A DNA stretch of 8,869 nt from Nitrospiria bacterium (lineage in GTDB: Bacteria > Nitrospirota > Nitrospiria > Nitrospirales > UBA8639). The translations under genes and the position numbers were made by a program. The DNA lies in the NCBI GenBank assembly GCA_030430725.1, contig JAUIKP010000112.1, positions 1 to 8,869 on the forward strand, in the 5' to 3' direction. A model generated the notes under the pieces. That model worked only from the letters and a program-made list of their open reading frames with translations. It was not told the DNA's origin and ran no database searches. Position 1 is the stretch's first letter. Every line of letters begins with the position of its first letter. Positions 6,674 through 8,869 of the stretch are shown here, one piece after another.

Positions 6674-8515
6674 ATGTGTGGGATAGCTGGAGAATTACGT
6701 TTCAAACAGGGGTTGGGGCCGGAAGCCGATTGGGAAACGATTAGTGCTTTGATGGCACGTCGGGGACCCAATGACCGAGGAATCTGGACCGATCATAGGA
6801 CGTGTACATTGGTCTTCCGCCGTTTGGCGATCATTGATTTAAGTATGAATGCCCATCAACCTATGACCGTTCAAAATGGTCGCTATACGCTCGTCTTTAA
6901 TGGTGAGATATATAATTTTCAGCACTTACGAAATGAATTAGAAGGCCGTGGAGTTCGATTCCGGTCAACAAGTGATACCGAGGTTGTGCTGTATGCCCTA
7001 ATGGAATGGGGAGTCGCGGCATTGGAGCGTTTTAACGGGATGTTTGCCTTGGGGTTTTTTGATTCGGCGGAAAAGCGATTGCTATTGGCTCGGGACCATG
7101 CCGGCATGAAACCGCTATATTATCTAAAGAAGTCTGAAGGAATGGTATTTGCGTCTCAATATAATCAAATACTGGCACATCCCTTGAGCCATAATCTTGA
7201 GGTCTCACCGGAAGCACTTGGTCTCTATTTACGATTGGCCTATATTCCTGCGCCTTATGCCCTGATGCAGGATTCCAATATGCTTGAGCCTGGTTCCTGG
7301 GTCGAATTTACGGCGGATGGACAGGTAGAAAAGGGGCACTACTTTAAATTTCCGCAGGACAAAACGCCGAAATTGAAAGGGCAGGAGGCTCTGGAAGCGG
7401 TGGATTCGACGATCACCGCGGCGGTGAAACGCCATCTTATCAGTGATGTACCCGTCGGAGCATTCCGTTCCGGTGGGATTGACTCACCGCTGGTCGTAGC
7501 AAAAATGAGATCGGTGAGTGCAGGGCCGGTTGAGGTCTTTACAATCGGAACCGGTGAAAAAGCCACGGATGAAACACAGGATGCCATGGCCTATGCGAAA
7601 GAGTTTGGGGTTAAACATAGGATTGAATGTATGGATCCTGCCAAAGCGCTTGATTTCTTGGATGATGTGATTGAAAGCTGTGGAGAGCCGTTTGGAGATT
7701 ATTCAATATTCCCCACCATGATGGTATCCCGCCTGGCCAGTCAAAATTACAAGGTCATGCTTTCCGGTGATGGGGGTGATGAATTGTTTTGGGGCTATAC
7801 GAGCCGATTTGGTTCCTTGGTGAAGAATGCAGGTGATTTTCGGTACCCATACTGGTGCCGTTGGGTATGGCGAGGATTAAAGAGAGTGCTCCAATTTGGA
7901 AATTATAACCATCTTAATCAACTTTCTCTCGGAAGCTATCATCGTCTTATGCTCACCCATCTTTCCGAAAAATGGTTGAACCAAATTTTTCCTTCATTGC
8001 CCTCTTGGCCAGAGGCCTATAATGCTTTTGACTACCATAGTTCCGATCCGGATCGTGCGGCACGTTATTCCCGAATCACCGAATTTGAATGCCATTTGCC
8101 TTATGTGTTGATGAAAGTGGACCGGGCAAGTATGTTTCATTCCTTAGAGGTTCGGGTGCCCCTCCTGGATAAGGAGGTTATTGAGATAGCCGCACAAACT
8201 GACTGGCATGAGTGCCTTAATGTGGAGCAAAAAATAGGGAAGATGGTTTTACGTCAGGTCTTATCCAAATATACCAAACAACAAACTCAGGGAAAGCGGG
8301 GTTTTGAGGTGCCTATGGGAGCATGGTTACGTACTTCGCTCCGTGAAATGGTTGAGGAAAGCCTGTTAAGACGGGATGAAATGTTGGGGTTGGAAGTAAA
8401 CAGGAAAGCCCTTCGACGGCTGTATGATCTGCATCTCAATGGTCGGAGCAATTATTCATGGGGACTATGGCCCCTGCTCAGTTTATCCCTGTGGATAAAT
8501 AAACATTATCTGTAG
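6674..8515 (+). CDS. asnB: Asparagine synthase (glutamine-hydrolysing) family amidotransferase
   Basis: The 613-residue protein starts MCGIAG, with Cys2 as the class II glutaminase nucleophile. Glutaminase domain (about 1-210): RRGPNDRG (29-36), RRLAIIDLS (49-57), FNGEIYNF (75-82), SDTE (100-103) and ARDHAGMKPLYY (139-150). Synthetase domain (about 230-600): PP-loop SGGIDS (256-261), SGDGGDELFWGY (354-365), the MKVDRASMFHSLEVRVPLLD stretch and KRGFEVPMGAWL near the C-terminus. It should release ammonia from glutamine, adenylate a carboxylate and amidate it. Homologues in surface-glycan clusters (for example WbpS of Pseudomonas aeruginosa O6) are linked to amidation of uronic acids, and this role is inferred here from context; ordinary asparagine synthesis remains possible. 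Around the PP-loop, Arg255 and Pro262 replace residues commonly Leu and Ser. Length is normal. Confidence 0.9.
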   Translation: MCGIAGELRFKQGLGPEADWETISALMARRGPNDRGIWTDHRTCTLVFRRLAIIDLSMNAHQPMTVQNGRYTLVFNGEIYNFQHLRNELEGRGVRFRSTSDTEVVLYALMEWGVAALERFNGMFALGFFDSAEKRLLLARDHAGMKPLYYLKKSEGMVFASQYNQILAHPLSHNLEVSPEALGLYLRLAYIPAPYALMQDSNMLEPGSWVEFTADGQVEKGHYFKFPQDKTPKLKGQEALEAVDSTITAAVKRHLISDVPVGAFRSGGIDSPLVVAKMRSVSAGPVEVFTIGTGEKATDETQDAMAYAKEFGVKHRIECMDPAKALDFLDDVIESCGEPFGDYSIFPTMMVSRLASQNYKVMLSGDGGDELFWGYTSRFGSLVKNAGDFRYPYWCRWVWRGLKRVLQFGNYNHLNQLSLGSYHRLMLTHLSEKWLNQIFPSLPSWPEAYNAFDYHSSDPDRAARYSRITEFECHLPYVLMKVDRASMFHSLEVRVPLLDKEVIEIAAQTDWHECLNVEQKIGKMVLRQVLSKYTKQQTQGKRGFEVPMGAWLRTSLREMVEESLLRRDEMLGLEVNRKALRRLYDLHLNGRSNYSWGLWPLLSLSLWINKHYL

Positions 8516-8809
8516 CCAAGAAAAAACACAGAGAACAAAGGAAATTCTTATGGTGAAACCACATAATAGTCTGTCATCCTGCGCTATTCACAAAGGGGTC
8601 AGCCTGGCATGAAAGGATTGTCATCCTGAGTGGAATGAAGAACCTGACAGAGCGATGAGATTCCTTATGGAGACACAACGCGACCGGCATTCTATCCTTA
8701 TTGTCTGGAAAAGACATTTCATATTTTTACCCATAAGGGACAAGAACCACACGTTTGCAAGTAAGTCTGTCAAGCGAATCTTCTCTGAAAACATTTGAAG
8801 AGGTCCAAT
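8516..8809. other. 294-base gap between the amidotransferase and glycosyltransferase genes
   Basis: No gene is seen. The gap begins with an A-rich stretch without a terminator hairpin, then holds repeat-like sequence at 8572-8670. A minus-strand 65-codon frame across 8818-8621 has no recognisable content and covers the repeat, so it is not called. The final bases carry the ribosome site of the next gene. Confidence 0.5.
8572..8670. repeat. Probable decayed dispersed intergenic repeat (GTCATCCTGAG type)
   Basis: TGTCATCCTG occurs twice, at 8572-8581 and 8619-8628. The second copy continues as CCTGAGTGGAATGAAGAACC and is followed by TGACA (8645-8649), then GAGATTCCTT. This resembles a widespread bacterial intergenic palindromic repeat whose arm begins TGTCATCCTGAGCG and whose opposite arm ends in the reverse complement. 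Here the right arm is not intact, so I read it as a degenerate copy. The match to that family is from memory, not from a search. Confidence 0.45.
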
Positions 8810-8869
8810 ATGATCCATCAGGAAATGCCACTAGTCACGATTGCTATTCCGACCTACAATCGAGCCGGC
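8810..8869 (+). CDS. Family 2 glycosyltransferase, N-terminus only (truncated by window end)
   Basis: ATG 8810 is preceded by AAGAGG (8798-8803) at six bases. The 20 visible residues include PLVTIAIPTYNRAG, the first beta-strand and nucleotide-sugar-binding loop of GT-A fold family 2 glycosyltransferases. The enzyme would transfer a sugar from a nucleotide donor to the growing lipid-linked glycan at the cytoplasmic face of the membrane, which agrees with the exporter upstream. The catalytic DXD and acceptor-side regions lie outside the window, so donor and linkage cannot be judged. Confidence 0.88.
   Translation, partial: MIHQEMPLVTIAIPTYNRAG

Noticed and set aside
8621..8818. Minus-strand 65-codon frame
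   Set aside because: It overlaps the repeat-like sequence and the start of the glycosyltransferase and has no recognisable motif.
1..8869. CRISPR arrays, tRNA or rRNA genes, insertion sequences
   Set aside because: No regularly spaced repeats, no cloverleaf-like or rRNA sequence and no transposase reading frame were seen.

Overview
The window is a stretch of a surface-polysaccharide (LPS O-antigen or capsule type) gene cluster from a Gram-negative bacterium. The assignment rests on an ABC-2 polysaccharide exporter pair (Wzm permease and Wzt ATPase with a C-terminal carbohydrate-binding extension), surrounded by sugar-processing genes. Base composition is moderate, roughly balanced GC/AT by eye. 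The phylum cannot be fixed from the sequence; a Nitrospirota-like or other environmental lineage is only a guess.

Layout, all recognisable genes on the + strand: (1) 2-835, the 3' part of a beta-propeller protein of the GINT1-N/GH43-like type common in sugar clusters, cut by the window edge; (2) 836-1520, a 685-base gap with no convincing gene; (3) 1521-2639, a membrane-anchored SGNH/GDSL-like protein; (4) 2640-2963, a gap whose minus strand carries an unrecognised short reading frame; (5) 2964-3830, wzm-type permease; (6) 3857-5206, wzt-type ATPase, 26 bases downstream; (7) 5410-6612, an aminoglycoside-phosphotransferase-like (APH-fold) small-molecule kinase; (8) 6674-8515, an asparagine-synthase (glutamine-hydrolysing) homologue, 61 bases further on; (9) 8516-8809, a gap holding what looks like a decayed dispersed repeat; (10) 8810-8869, the first 20 codons of a family 2 glycosyltransferase, cut by the window end.

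Inferred joint working: glycosyltransferases (the last gene and others outside the window) build a lipid-linked glycan at the inner face of the cytoplasmic membrane. The AsnB-like enzyme may amidate a sugar acid, the SGNH protein may act on acyl decorations, and the APH-like kinase may phosphorylate a sugar or a chain end. Wzm/Wzt then export the finished chain, with the Wzt C-terminal domain probably reading a feature of the completed glycan. The most attractive hypothesis is that the kinase next to this extended Wzt makes the export mark, by analogy with the E. coli O9a WbdD/Wzt system, but nothing in the sequence proves it. The long gaps suggest several transcription units or gene loss and rearrangement between modules, as is usual in such loci.
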